The notes below the pieces were generated by a model that ran no database searches, was not told the DNA's origin, and saw only the letters and a program-made list of their open reading frames with translations. A program made the translations under genes and the position numbers. Below, piece by piece: positions 26,075 through 34,881 of a stretch of DNA of 64,000 bases (positions are counted from its first letter, which is position 1; every line of letters begins with the position of its first letter). Origin of the DNA: Chloroflexi bacterium UBA6077 (lineage in GTDB: Bacteria; Chloroflexota; UBA6077); contig DIXP01000035.1 in NCBI GenBank assembly GCA_002436065.1, forward strand, positions 66,910 through 130,909. Reading direction: 5' to 3'.

Positions 26075-27010
26075 ATGAAGCTGTCGGTGGTCATATCCAC
26101 CATGGATCGGGCATCTTTCCTGGACCGCAACATCGCGTCCATGAGCGAAGGCCGGGTCAAGCCCGACGAAATCGTGATCGTGGACAGCAGCAGCAGCGCG
26201 GATACCAGGAAGATGGCGGAGCGGTGGGCCGGCAGATGGCCGGCCGTTCACTACCTGGCCGGTGGCAAGATCGGCACCTCTCGGGCGCGAAATCTGGCCG
26301 TGGAGGCGGCCAGCGGTGACCTTATCTTGATCACCGACGACGACTGCCTGACCCACGCAGGCTGTGTGGAGCGAGTCATCGAGCTGTTTCAATCTGACCC
26401 GGAACTGGATTGTCTGTGCGGAAGCGTCCTTCCGTATGGGGACGTCAAGGGGAAGGTGGCTGTCGCCACCAAGACGACACAGGAGAGGCAGGAGTGGCGT
26501 GGCAAGAGCCGTCCCTGGGGGATTGGCCACAGTATTGATATGGCATTCAAACGTGAATCTTACATGAATGTTGGCGGTTTTGACGAGGAAATGGGGCCCG
26601 GAACTGCCCTCTACGCGGCGGAGGATCTGGATCTCATCTACAGGGTCCTGGTGGCGGGTGGGAAGGTGGTGTACGACCCGTGCGTCATCATTTACCACGA
26701 CCAGTGGCGCAGCCCATCTCAGGCCAGGAGACGCCGGGTTGACTACGCGCGCGGAACCGCGGCCTTTCTGCTCAAGCACATGCTCGTCCTTCGCGACCCC
26801 TTCGCCCTGCCGATGACAGCCATCCGGCTGTGGGAGGACGTGCCGTTGCTGGCGCTGATCGGACTGAAGAAGAGAAACCTGGAGTGCGGACTGGTCAGCC
26901 TCTACCAGTTGTGGGGCCTCATCCTGGGTTTCTGGGTGGCCGGGAGGTTCTACGGGCGGAGGCTCCTGACGGGGAGGGTGCCCCCCGTCGAGGTGGGGGC
27001 ATTGAGGTAG
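26075..27010 (+). CDS. Family 2 glycosyltransferase
   Basis: A 311-residue GT-A transferase: MKLSVVISTMDRASFL, VIVDSSSSADT, IGTSRARNLAVEAASGDLILITDDDC (metal-site DDD), MAFKRESYMNVGGFDEEMG and AAEDLDLIYRVLVAGG, with two hydrophobic segments near the C-terminus. ATG 26075 follows a GGGGGA run by about ten bases. The next gene starts two bases after its stop. The donor is not predictable. Confidence 0.86.
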   Translation: MKLSVVISTMDRASFLDRNIASMSEGRVKPDEIVIVDSSSSADTRKMAERWAGRWPAVHYLAGGKIGTSRARNLAVEAASGDLILITDDDCLTHAGCVERVIELFQSDPELDCLCGSVLPYGDVKGKVAVATKTTQERQEWRGKSRPWGIGHSIDMAFKRESYMNVGGFDEEMGPGTALYAAEDLDLIYRVLVAGGKVVYDPCVIIYHDQWRSPSQARRRRVDYARGTAAFLLKHMLVLRDPFALPMTAIRLWEDVPLLALIGLKKRNLECGLVSLYQLWGLILGFWVAGRFYGRRLLTGRVPPVEVGALR

Positions 27011-27012
27011 CC

Positions 27013-28146
27013 ATGCTGAAGATATCTCTGCTGGCTGCCAACTGCACCATCCATTCGCTGGCCCGACCAAGGATCCTCGCACAACTGCTCAGTGAGCGGT
27101 ACGAGGTGGAGGTCGTCGCGCCGGTGTTTCCGGGTGACGAGGACGTCTACGCTACCTCCAAATGGCCAGGCCGATACCTGCCGGTTCCAATGAAGAGGTT
27201 CCCTCGTTTTCCAGGTGCGGTGAGGGAGTTGGCGGATGCCTTGACTGGGGACGTGGTGTACGCCTGCAAGCCTAAGCTTCCCAGCCTTGGGACTGCCTTT
27301 TACGCCCGAGGTCGGCGAGGTACTCCCGTGGTGGCAGATGTGGACGATCGTGAGATCTACCACTGTTACCCCTACAGCTTTCACATGTCCAAGAACCTGT
27401 TGCTGTCAGCCAAGGAGCTGGCCGATCCGAACAGCTACCCCTTCACCCTCGTCATGGAAAGCATGCTACGGAGGGCAAACCACGTTACGTCGGTCTCCAG
27501 CTACTTCCAGCGGCTATTCGGGGGGACGGTCATCCCGCAGGCAGTGGATACGGGGCTATTCAACCCGGACTGCTTCGACCGGGCGGCGCTGCGGGCGGAG
27601 TGGGGGTTGGATCAGTACCGGTTGGTGCTGTTCCTGGGGCGGCCGCAACCACACAAGGGGTTGGAGGAGATCGTCAGCGCCGTGAGGGGGTCCAGGCATC
27701 CTGAGGTGCGCTTGGTGGTGGTGGGTGGCTGGACTCCCTACGTGGAGAGCCTCCGGGCGATGGAGAGGGTGACATTCCTTGGCGCACAGCCCTTCGAGAA
27801 GGGGCCTGCCTTTCTGGCGATGGCCGACGTCGTGATGGTCCCGCAGAGGGACAACCCCATCTCGAGAGGTCAGATGCCAACCAAGGTCCCTGAAGCGATG
27901 GCCATGGGGGTACCCGTCATAGCCACCGACCTGGCGGACATGGCCGCGCAGATAGGGGATGGGGGCATCGTGGTTCCCCCGGGGGATGTGGATGCCCTTA
28001 CTCGCGCCCTGGATAGGCTGCTGGATGACGAGGAAGGGTCCATCCGGATGGGCAAGGCCGCTCGTCGAAGGTGCCTCGATCAGTACAGCATGGAAGCCGT
28101 CAGACCGACGATAGAGAGGGTGTTCGAGCGATATGTCCACGCGTGA
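27013..28146 (+). CDS. GT4-like GT-B glycosyltransferase
   Basis: A 377-residue GT-B enzyme. The N-terminal acceptor domain includes ISLLAANCTIHSLARPRILAQLL. The donor domain has VLFLGRPQPHKGLEEIVSAV, VRLVVVGG, VTFLGAQPF, the EX7E-region segment TKVPEAMAMGVPVIATDLADM, and GIVVPPGDVDALTRAL. It is soluble or peripherally bound on the cytoplasmic face. ATG 27013 lies two bases after the preceding stop; the C-terminus overlaps the next gene start by 14 bases. It would add a sugar to the lipid-linked unit with retention of configuration if it is a true GT4 enzyme. Confidence 0.88.
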   Translation: MLKISLLAANCTIHSLARPRILAQLLSERYEVEVVAPVFPGDEDVYATSKWPGRYLPVPMKRFPRFPGAVRELADALTGDVVYACKPKLPSLGTAFYARGRRGTPVVADVDDREIYHCYPYSFHMSKNLLLSAKELADPNSYPFTLVMESMLRRANHVTSVSSYFQRLFGGTVIPQAVDTGLFNPDCFDRAALRAEWGLDQYRLVLFLGRPQPHKGLEEIVSAVRGSRHPEVRLVVVGGWTPYVESLRAMERVTFLGAQPFEKGPAFLAMADVVMVPQRDNPISRGQMPTKVPEAMAMGVPVIATDLADMAAQIGDGGIVVPPGDVDALTRALDRLLDDEEGSIRMGKAARRRCLDQYSMEAVRPTIERVFERYVHA

Positions 28147-29788
28147 GTTACTTGGTGTCCCGCCGGTCGCCGATCGGCAACGGGTGCAAGAGTCTTTGCT
28201 GAAGGGCCTTCTGGAATCACCATTCCTCGTGCTGCCGATCCTAGCAGTGGCACTCACAGCCCGGCTGTATGCCCTGGACGCGCAGAGCGTGTGGTTGGAT
28301 GAGGCATTCAGTATCTACGTTGCACGGCAGCCATTCGATCGGATGATGGAGATCATCGTAAACCACGACACCCCGCCGCCGCTCTACTACACCATGCTGC
28401 ATCTCTGGCTCGGTCTGGGCTTCAGCACATTCAACGCCCGCCTGCTGTCGACCCTACTTGGGACCAGCGCGGTGCTGGCGGTGTACTTCCTGGGCACGGA
28501 GTTGAGAGGGCGGAGGCTGGGAGCGGTGGCGGGCCTGCTAATGGCGTTGTCTCCCTTCCAGGTGTACCACGGGCAGGAGACCAGGATGTACTCGCTCCTG
28601 GCACTGAACTGCGCCCTGTCGGCTCTCTTTCTGCTCAAGGCGTTGAAGACGGGGAAATGGCGGTTCTGGGTTGCCTACGTACTCGCTACCTCCCTGGCAA
28701 CCTACACCCAGGTTGCCTCGGTGTTCTTCATCGCGGGCGAATGGATGGCGGTTGTGCTGTACGTCGGTTTTGGTGGTACGAGCCCTCACCCCGACCCTCT
28801 CCCAGAGGGAGAGGGGGGAAGAGGGCTCCCTCTCTCTAGGGGAGAGGGTCGGGGTGAGTGGCCAACTGCTGCCGGCGCGCGGCCAAGGTGGATAGCCGTG
28901 TTGCAGTCCTACCGACCCTGGCTGTTGAGTCAAGCTGCGGTCCTGCTGCTGTGGCTTCCCTGGTTGCCCGGTTTTCTGCGGCAGAGCCAGACCTACCAGC
29001 GATTTTGGATAGAGCGTCCCACCTGGGACAGTATCGTGACCCTGGGACTAGAGTTCTCCAGCTACTACCTGCCTCACTGGAAGGTGCCCTTCGGGAGGGA
29101 GGTCCTGGTAGCAGTGGCCCTCTTGCTGGCGCTGGGGATTGCCGTGAAGGTGGGACGGCGAGAGTATCTCTTCCTCGTGTGCCTGTTTGTGGTGCCGGTG
29201 GTTGCGATGTATTTGGTGAGCCAGGTGAAGCCACTCTTCCTGACGAGGGCTTTGATCCCCAGCCTGGCGCCCTTCCTGTTGCTCGTAGCAGCGGGCATCG
29301 TCCGGCTGCGTCCGCGGGCGTTGGGAGTGGGCCTCGTGGCCCTGCTGGTGCTGCTGAATCTCACTTCGCTGTACCGGCTGTACTCGGTGCCGATGAAGGA
29401 GGAGTGGGAAGAGGCCACCACCTACGTCGTGTCCCGAGCGGAGCCCAAAGAGTTGGTGCTCTTCGTGGCCGCTGATGCTCAGATTCCCTTCGATTACTAC
29501 CTGGAGGGCGAAGATCTCGATCTGGAACGGCGAGGGCTTCCCGTGGACGTGTTCAGTGTGGGGCCGCTGGAGCCGGCGGTGAAGGCAGAGGATTTGGGCC
29601 GGATAGACCAGTTGATGGCCGGGCGTGACTCTTTCTGGTTGATCGAGAGTCATGCCGACTTTCCTGACCCTGAAGGCGGCGTGAGGGGGTATTCCGATCA
29701 GCAGTATCGGCAGACGGATCTAAAGGAGTTCCGGGGCATCAGCATATCTCGCTACGAGATGCGCAGGTCAGTCGAACGGTCGAGATAG
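28133..29788 (+). CDS. GT-C membrane glycosyltransferase (GT39/ArnT-like) carrying an in-frame palindromic repeat
   Basis: A polytopic transferase of 551 residues using polyprenyl-phosphate sugars on the outer face. The first outside loop has the conserved acidic motif VWLDEAFSIY (about 52-61), followed by TPPPLYYTMLHLWLGLG and VYHGQETRMYSLLALN. About ten helices precede a soluble C-terminal part (from about 430). Residues 217-243 (PHPDPLPEGEG...SRGEGRGE) are encoded by a palindromic dispersed repeat (28785-28858) inserted without shifting the frame. The paralogue at 31557 has a short loop there. ATG 28133 overlaps the preceding gene by 14 bases. Activity is probable since the insert is in a loop between helices. 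Confidence 0.86.
   Translation: MSTRELLGVPPVADRQRVQESLLKGLLESPFLVLPILAVALTARLYALDAQSVWLDEAFSIYVARQPFDRMMEIIVNHDTPPPLYYTMLHLWLGLGFSTFNARLLSTLLGTSAVLAVYFLGTELRGRRLGAVAGLLMALSPFQVYHGQETRMYSLLALNCALSALFLLKALKTGKWRFWVAYVLATSLATYTQVASVFFIAGEWMAVVLYVGFGGTSPHPDPLPEGEGGRGLPLSRGEGRGEWPTAAGARPRWIAVLQSYRPWLLSQAAVLLLWLPWLPGFLRQSQTYQRFWIERPTWDSIVTLGLEFSSYYLPHWKVPFGREVLVAVALLLALGIAVKVGRREYLFLVCLFVVPVVAMYLVSQVKPLFLTRALIPSLAPFLLLVAAGIVRLRPRALGVGLVALLVLLNLTSLYRLYSVPMKEEWEEATTYVVSRAEPKELVLFVAADAQIPFDYYLEGEDLDLERRGLPVDVFSVGPLEPAVKAEDLGRIDQLMAGRDSFWLIESHADFPDPEGGVRGYSDQQYRQTDLKEFRGISISRYEMRRSVERSR
28785..28858. repeat. Palindromic dispersed repeat inside the GT-C gene
   Basis: The arms CTCACCCCGACCCTCTCCC (28785-28803) and its exact reverse complement (28840-28858) enclose a purine/pyrimidine-rich centre with a second imperfect palindrome (GAGGGAGAGGG against CCCTCTCTC). 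This matches a short repeat familiar from many bacterial genomes, usually seen between genes and translated as peptides such as LTPTLSQRERG. Here it is 74 bases long and keeps the reading frame. Confidence 0.9.
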
Positions 29789-29812
29789 AGTCAGTTGAGA
29801 GGAGCATGGGAA

Positions 29813-31468
29813 TTGGTTGCGATTCCGAGAACCAGATGGCGTGGCAGCGAGGAGGTTGGGAGTAACCGCAGAGATGCGGCCGCCTTTGGAGCCCTCTTGA
29901 TATTCTCAGCAGCCCTCGTAGCCTTCTTCCTCACACAGGAGATAAGGCTGGGCGGCGTGCTGGGCATGCCCCTGGATGACGCTTGGATCCATTTCAGGAT
30001 AGCCGAGAATTTTGCGACGGGGCATGGGTTCTCCTTCAACCCTGATGTGCCTACTTCTGCCTCTACCAGCCCTGCCTGGACTGCCTTGCTGGCGCTGGCT
30101 TACTTGGTGACCGGGCAGTTCACGGTACCCGCCCTGGTGCTGGGCGTGACCTGCTATCTGCTTTCCTCCATCGCGGTCTACTACCTGGCGTTGCTGGTGA
30201 AGCCCGACCGACGAGTTGCCCTGGTGGCTGCTCTGCTGTGCGCGGCCACGGGCAGGTGGATCTGGGCTGCCCTGTCGGGGATGGAGACGACGATGTTCAC
30301 CTGCCTGACCCTGTGGGGTCTCCTGCTCCATTGCCTGGGCCATCGCGGGCGCGAGCGGCTGTCGCTGCTAGGCGCCTCCCTTGTGGCCGTCTCGACACTG
30401 CTTAGACCCGAGGGATATCTCTTCCTCGGTTTATTGATCCTGGATGGAGCTATGCCCACGCTGCTACCTCGGCCATTCTCGCTGAAGGGCATGCCACGGC
30501 GATTGGCGACGGTGGCTGTGTCCGGCCCTGCCCTGCTGCTGGCAGTTGCCATTGTGGCCAGGGTGGCATACACCCTTGCTACGGGTGGGGGACTCGCCGG
30601 CAATACCTTTATGGCCCAGAGCCTCCCGCAGGGTGATGGACCGTACACCGGGCCGAGACTAGTGCCTGACGTGTGGTACCTGCGCTCGGCGGTGGACAGC
30701 CTGCGAACCGATGCCTTCCTGCTTGGCATGCTGATTATCTTAGGCATGCTGTCGTGGCTCCGGCTGGGTATTTCCGAGCGACGGGTCCGCGCTCTGACAT
30801 TCCTGGGCCTGATATGGTTTGTTGGCCTCCCGTTGGTGAACTCCGTGATGGCGCCCAACCTGCGCCACCACGAGCGATACCTGATGCCTCTGATACCCTT
30901 CGCCGCCCTCTTCGGCGCTTTTGGCGTCGACTTCGCCGCCACCCAGGTGGCCGCGGCGCTCCCTCGCATCCGTTATCGGAACATCGAGAGGTGGCTCACG
31001 GCCGGCAACCTATTCCTCCTGGTCGGCCTGCTGTGCTTGGGGGATGCTCTGTTCGAGGCGCGACGGTGGTCCACCCAGTACGCGGGCGACGTCCGCAGTA
31101 TCCAGGCTATCAACGTTCACCTGGGGGAATGGTTGAGAGACAACACCTCTCGGGACGCCTACGTCGCGATGAATGATATTGGAGCGATCGCCTTCATCTC
31201 GAACCGGCGGGTTCTCGACACGGTCGGCATCGCAGAGCCCGGAATCCTGCCATACATCAGCCAGCGGGGCCGTGAGGGGGTACTGGAGTATCTCAAACAG
31301 AGGAGGCCGGATTACCTGGTGGTATGGCCGGAGTGGTACCCCGAGATGGCTTCAATGACGGACGTCTTCGAGCCGATCTACTCCGCTCGGGTGGACAGGC
31401 CGCTTACGGCAACTCGGGCTTCGATGCTGGGTGGAAGCGAGATGGTGGTCTACCGCGCCCACTGGTAG
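29813..31468 (+). CDS. GT-C-type multi-spanning membrane protein
   Basis: A 551-residue protein with about ten hydrophobic helices and a soluble C-terminal domain (about 440-551). The first outside loop carries the acidic pair in GMPLDDAWIHFRIAENFATGHGFSFNP, a pattern common in uncharacterised GT-C glycosyltransferases; SASTSPAWTALLAL and SGMETTMFTCL follow. It would act on a polyprenyl-phosphate sugar outside the membrane. TTG 29813 is chosen because GGAG (29801-29804) precedes it; TTG 29795 is the alternative. It is more distant from the two neighbouring GT-C genes than they are from one another. Confidence 0.75.
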   Translation: MVAIPRTRWRGSEEVGSNRRDAAAFGALLIFSAALVAFFLTQEIRLGGVLGMPLDDAWIHFRIAENFATGHGFSFNPDVPTSASTSPAWTALLALAYLVTGQFTVPALVLGVTCYLLSSIAVYYLALLVKPDRRVALVAALLCAATGRWIWAALSGMETTMFTCLTLWGLLLHCLGHRGRERLSLLGASLVAVSTLLRPEGYLFLGLLILDGAMPTLLPRPFSLKGMPRRLATVAVSGPALLLAVAIVARVAYTLATGGGLAGNTFMAQSLPQGDGPYTGPRLVPDVWYLRSAVDSLRTDAFLLGMLIILGMLSWLRLGISERRVRALTFLGLIWFVGLPLVNSVMAPNLRHHERYLMPLIPFAALFGAFGVDFAATQVAAALPRIRYRNIERWLTAGNLFLLVGLLCLGDALFEARRWSTQYAGDVRSIQAINVHLGEWLRDNTSRDAYVAMNDIGAIAFISNRRVLDTVGIAEPGILPYISQRGREGVLEYLKQRRPDYLVVWPEWYPEMASMTDVFEPIYSARVDRPLTATRASMLGGSEMVVYRAHW

Positions 31469-31556
31469 TGATTCCGTGGTCACCATGACAGAAGTGAAAG
31501 AGCCCGCGGTTCCGCAAATTCACCTGAGGTTAAGACCGCTTTCCTAGACTGGTCGC

Positions 31557-34085
31557 ATGTCAGACAACTGTCAGAAGGCCGATAACTGGGGCTTGCAGCG
31601 GAGAGAGCCGACGGTGGGATCGCTATTGCTGATGTCTCGGGCGGTAGGGCAGAGGACGCGCTCTTTGGCCGCCGTCCAAGCCCATGCCGCGACCTTATCG
31701 ATTGTTGCTATTACGCTGGCGGCCTTTCTTCTCCGTCTACGTGGTTTGACCGACAAGAGTGTTTGGTATGACGAGGCATTCGTCGTCACCCTGGCGCGCA
31801 TGTCCATTCCGGACATGGTGCGTGGCCTGATCGAACTCGATCCCCACCCCCCCCTCTACTATGCTTTCATGCATTTCTGGCTGCTGCTGGGCACCGATCC
31901 GTTCACTATGCGGCTGCCCTCGGTGGTCTTCTCTAGCTTGTCGGTGCCTCTCCTGTACGGGATCGGGTCACGGTTTGCGGGACCAAGGATCGGTCTTGGG
32001 GCGGCGGCATTGCTGGCGGTTTCCTCCTTCCACGTAGAGTGGGCGCAGGAAGTCCGGATGTATGCCTTGCTAGGTCTACTGTGTCTTGGGTCGCTCTTCT
32101 TCCTGCTCAGGGCCCTCGATCATGGTGGCCTTGGCAATTGGGCGGCCCACTCGGCTCTGACGGCCGCCTGCATGTATACGCAGCTCAATGCGGTGTTCTT
32201 CCTGGCAGCACAGGCGTTTGCCGTGGTAACGCTGATTGGCACGAGGCAGCGTGGCAGAGAGAAAGCCCGGCCCTGGTTTTTGAGTCAACTGGCCGCGGCG
32301 CTGTTGTTCTTCCCCTGGCTGCCGGCCTTCCTGGCGCAGAACGACGTCTACAGAGTCCCCAATCTGGCTTGGACCACAGCGAGAGGCGTGGAAGGGGTCC
32401 TGTTTCAGCAAGCCTACGGGCAACTCCCCTACTGGCACCTCACTATGCGCATTGCCGTCGAACTGCGAGACCTCCTGGTCGTCGGCGCCGTGGCAATCTC
32501 CCTGCTGGGGGCATGGTCGCTCAGGCTGGGAGGCGTTGGCGCGCTGCTGCTTTGGCTGTCGCTAGGAACGGTGGGGCTGCTGGCGGCCGCCGGCTGCTGG
32601 AAAGGGATCTTCCTGGCCAAGACAATCATCGCAGCCTCGTTTGCGTGGTATCTACTGATGGTAGCCGGTCTGGCCGCTCTGAGGTGGAGAGTAGTCGTGG
32701 TGGCGGGGTTGGCAGCCCTGTTGTTGCTGAACGTTCTGGGGCTTGTGAAGTACTACTCATCCGGTTCCCAAGAGGACTGGCAGGCCGCGGCGGGTTACCT
32801 CAGCCGCCAGATGAAGCCAGAGGAGGTTGCATTCGTCGACTGCAGCGCCGGTTTGCTGCCGCTGGACTACCACCTTGAGGGGCTCCTGGATGGGGCCGAG
32901 TTTCATGGAGTGCCCTTTCGACCATGGGCCGTCGAGCCTCCTCCGTTGACGGAAGAGGACTACAGACGGGTCGACGAGATCGCCCGCGGCAAGTCCGGAA
33001 TCTGGCTTGTGGTGTACCGGAATGGATTTCCCGACGCTGATGGCCAGTTGCTGGGTTATCTCTCGGAGCGGTACTCCCTGGCCGACGCACGGAGTCTGGC
33101 CAAGATACGACTGTTCCAGTTCTTACCTCGAGCTGCTCGCGTGAACCAGCCTAGGGAGGCGGCAGCGACTCCGAGCCGCCCTATCGCGGCGGGTGTAAGC
33201 GGAAACCCCTCGTCGGATGTGGCGAGTCCAATATACCTTGGGGCGTGGGTGGGCGAACGGGTCAATATCCCGGGAGATGTGGAACGATTCGAGAATGCCA
33301 TTGGGAAGCAACTCGCGATAGTGCATCGCTACAGCGACAACCCGCCCTTCTACGGCAGCCGGTTCGATTCCGAATGGGCAAGCTGGGTGAACGAGAGGGG
33401 ATCTATACCGATGTTATCGTGGCAGCCCAACTTCGGGCGCGGGACGCGGAGTCTGGCGTCGGTAGCGGTGGGGGACCAGGACGACTACATCTCGCGGTGG
33501 GCCGACCAGATCAGGGATTGGGGGCGTCCCCTCTTCTTTCGGATGATGTGGGAGCAGAACAGCCCCTGGTTCTCGTGGAAAGCCTATCAGGAGCCGCAGA
33601 TATCCGAGTACGTGGCTGCCTGGCGACATATCGTGGCTGTCTTTCGACAGCGAGGTGCGGGCAACGTCACCTTCGTGTGGAGCCCTCACGTGGGGGGAAA
33701 CGGGGCTGGGGAGGTGATGCCGACCTACCCTGGTGACGACTACGTCGACTGGGTGGCGCTGGACGGCTACCCATTTCGGAATGGGAGAGGCGACTTTGAG
33801 GCCACCTTCGGCCCGGACTACGACCTGCTGACTGCCCGAGTTCAGAAGCCGATCATGATCGCGGAGACCAGCGTGGAGAGCTGGAGCGACGAACTGAAGG
33901 CTCAGTGGATACGTGACATCCTGCTCCACCAGATTCCCGCCAGGTTTCCCAGACTGAAGGCCCTGGTCTGGTTTGATGAGAAGGACACCAACGGGGCCGA
34001 CTTCAGCATTCTGCAGGACCAGGGTCCGCTCTCACAGGCGGCTTTTCGGGAGGGGGTCGCCTCCTCACGGTATCTTTCCAGATGA
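31557..34085 (+). CDS. Fusion: GT-C membrane glycosyltransferase + GH26-like glycosidase
   Basis: An 842-residue protein. Residues 1-530 are a GT-C transferase closely similar to the product of 28133 (VWYDEAFVVTLARM, HPPLYYAFMHFWLLLG, VEWAQEVRMYALLGLL, ten helices, then a matching soluble domain). A linker (about 530-555) leads to a GH26-like beta/alpha barrel (557-842): IYLGAWVGERVN, SIPMLSWQPNFGR, FFRMMWEQNSPWFSW with putative acid/base E666, NVTFVWSPH, WVALDGYPF and IMIAETSVE with putative nucleophile E770. The spacing of 104 residues suits GH26. GH26 enzymes cut beta-mannans and related glycans. The glycosidase would face outward. No clear Shine-Dalgarno site precedes ATG 31557; ATG 31632 is possible. 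Confidence 0.85.
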   Translation: MSDNCQKADNWGLQRREPTVGSLLLMSRAVGQRTRSLAAVQAHAATLSIVAITLAAFLLRLRGLTDKSVWYDEAFVVTLARMSIPDMVRGLIELDPHPPLYYAFMHFWLLLGTDPFTMRLPSVVFSSLSVPLLYGIGSRFAGPRIGLGAAALLAVSSFHVEWAQEVRMYALLGLLCLGSLFFLLRALDHGGLGNWAAHSALTAACMYTQLNAVFFLAAQAFAVVTLIGTRQRGREKARPWFLSQLAAALLFFPWLPAFLAQNDVYRVPNLAWTTARGVEGVLFQQAYGQLPYWHLTMRIAVELRDLLVVGAVAISLLGAWSLRLGGVGALLLWLSLGTVGLLAAAGCWKGIFLAKTIIAASFAWYLLMVAGLAALRWRVVVVAGLAALLLLNVLGLVKYYSSGSQEDWQAAAGYLSRQMKPEEVAFVDCSAGLLPLDYHLEGLLDGAEFHGVPFRPWAVEPPPLTEEDYRRVDEIARGKSGIWLVVYRNGFPDADGQLLGYLSERYSLADARSLAKIRLFQFLPRAARVNQPREAAATPSRPIAAGVSGNPSSDVASPIYLGAWVGERVNIPGDVERFENAIGKQLAIVHRYSDNPPFYGSRFDSEWASWVNERGSIPMLSWQPNFGRGTRSLASVAVGDQDDYISRWADQIRDWGRPLFFRMMWEQNSPWFSWKAYQEPQISEYVAAWRHIVAVFRQRGAGNVTFVWSPHVGGNGAGEVMPTYPGDDYVDWVALDGYPFRNGRGDFEATFGPDYDLLTARVQKPIMIAETSVESWSDELKAQWIRDILLHQIPARFPRLKALVWFDEKDTNGADFSILQDQGPLSQAAFREGVASSRYLSR

Positions 34086-34098
34086 CAGGGGGTGTGAG

Positions 34099-34881
34099 AT
34101 GAAGGTTGCGATTTTGTGTGGCGGCAAGGGGACCAGGCTGCAGGAGAAGACGGAGAGCGTCCCCAAACCGCTCATCGAGATCGGCGGCAGGCCTATCCTG
34201 TGGCACATCATGAAAATCTACTCGCACTGGGGCTTCAACGATTTCGTGCTGTTGCTTGGCTACAAGGGGGAGAAGATCAAGGAGTACTTCGTCGATGGCG
34301 ACCGGTGGCGGCGCCACAACTTCAGGCTGGAGATGGCGCCCGGCGAGCAGCCCAGGTTGGAGTACCTACACCAGGACGATGAGGCCTGGCGCGTAACCTT
34401 CGTGGATACCGGATTGGAGACCAATACCGGCGGTCGTATCAAGAAGGCTGAGCCCTACATAGACGGCGATACCTTCATGGTGACCTACGGGGATGGGGTG
34501 GCCGACATCGACCTGCGGGAGTTGGTCTCGACGCACCGCCGCCACGGCAGGTTCGCTACGGTGACGGCCGTCACCCCCCTGTCTCAGTTCGGGATCATGA
34601 GGGTTGGCGAGGACTCGACTGTGAGGGAGTTCACCGAGAAGCCTCGGATGAGGGATTGGGTGAACGGTGGGTTTTTCGTGTTCCAGCGTGAGGTCTTCCG
34701 GTTCCTGGGAGACAATGCCATCCTGGAACGCGAGCCTCTGCAGAGGCTCGCCGAGGAGGGCCAGATTGTCGCCCACAAGCATGGAGGCTTCTGGGCCTGC
34801 ATGGATACTTACAAGGACGCCGTGACCCTGGACAACCTGTGGAACAGCAAGCAAGCCAGGTGGAAGCTGTGGGAGGACTGA
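34099..34881 (+). CDS. rfbF: Glucose-1-phosphate cytidylyltransferase
   Basis: Makes CDP-glucose from CTP and glucose-1-phosphate, the first step towards CDP-linked 6-deoxy and 3,6-dideoxy sugars. The 260-residue length matches RfbF. It has an intact active-site start CGGKGTRLQEKTESVPKPLIEIGGRPILWHIM, then TGLETNTGGRIKK, the metal-site segment MVTYGDGVAD, and NGGFFVFQREVF. ATG 34099 follows GGGGGTG. It overlaps the lipoprotein start by one base. The expected partner, a CDP-glucose 4,6-dehydratase-like gene, lies 7.5 kb downstream; no rfbH-like dehydrase is visible. Confidence 0.92.
   Translation: MKVAILCGGKGTRLQEKTESVPKPLIEIGGRPILWHIMKIYSHWGFNDFVLLLGYKGEKIKEYFVDGDRWRRHNFRLEMAPGEQPRLEYLHQDDEAWRVTFVDTGLETNTGGRIKKAEPYIDGDTFMVTYGDGVADIDLRELVSTHRRHGRFATVTAVTPLSQFGIMRVGEDSTVREFTEKPRMRDWVNGGFFVFQREVFRFLGDNAILEREPLQRLAEEGQIVAHKHGGFWACMDTYKDAVTLDNLWNSKQARWKLWED

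Noticed and set aside
25946..27082. Minus-strand open frame of 378 codons opposite the glycosyltransferase genes
   Set aside because: It spans two well-supported + strand genes and their junction and shows no domain; it is a GC-rich antisense artefact. The same holds for 11061-11819, 50507-51763 and 38693-39724.
28133..29788. Frameshift or pseudogene caused by the palindromic insertion
   Set aside because: The reading frame is continuous through the insert and both flanks match the paralogue at 31557.
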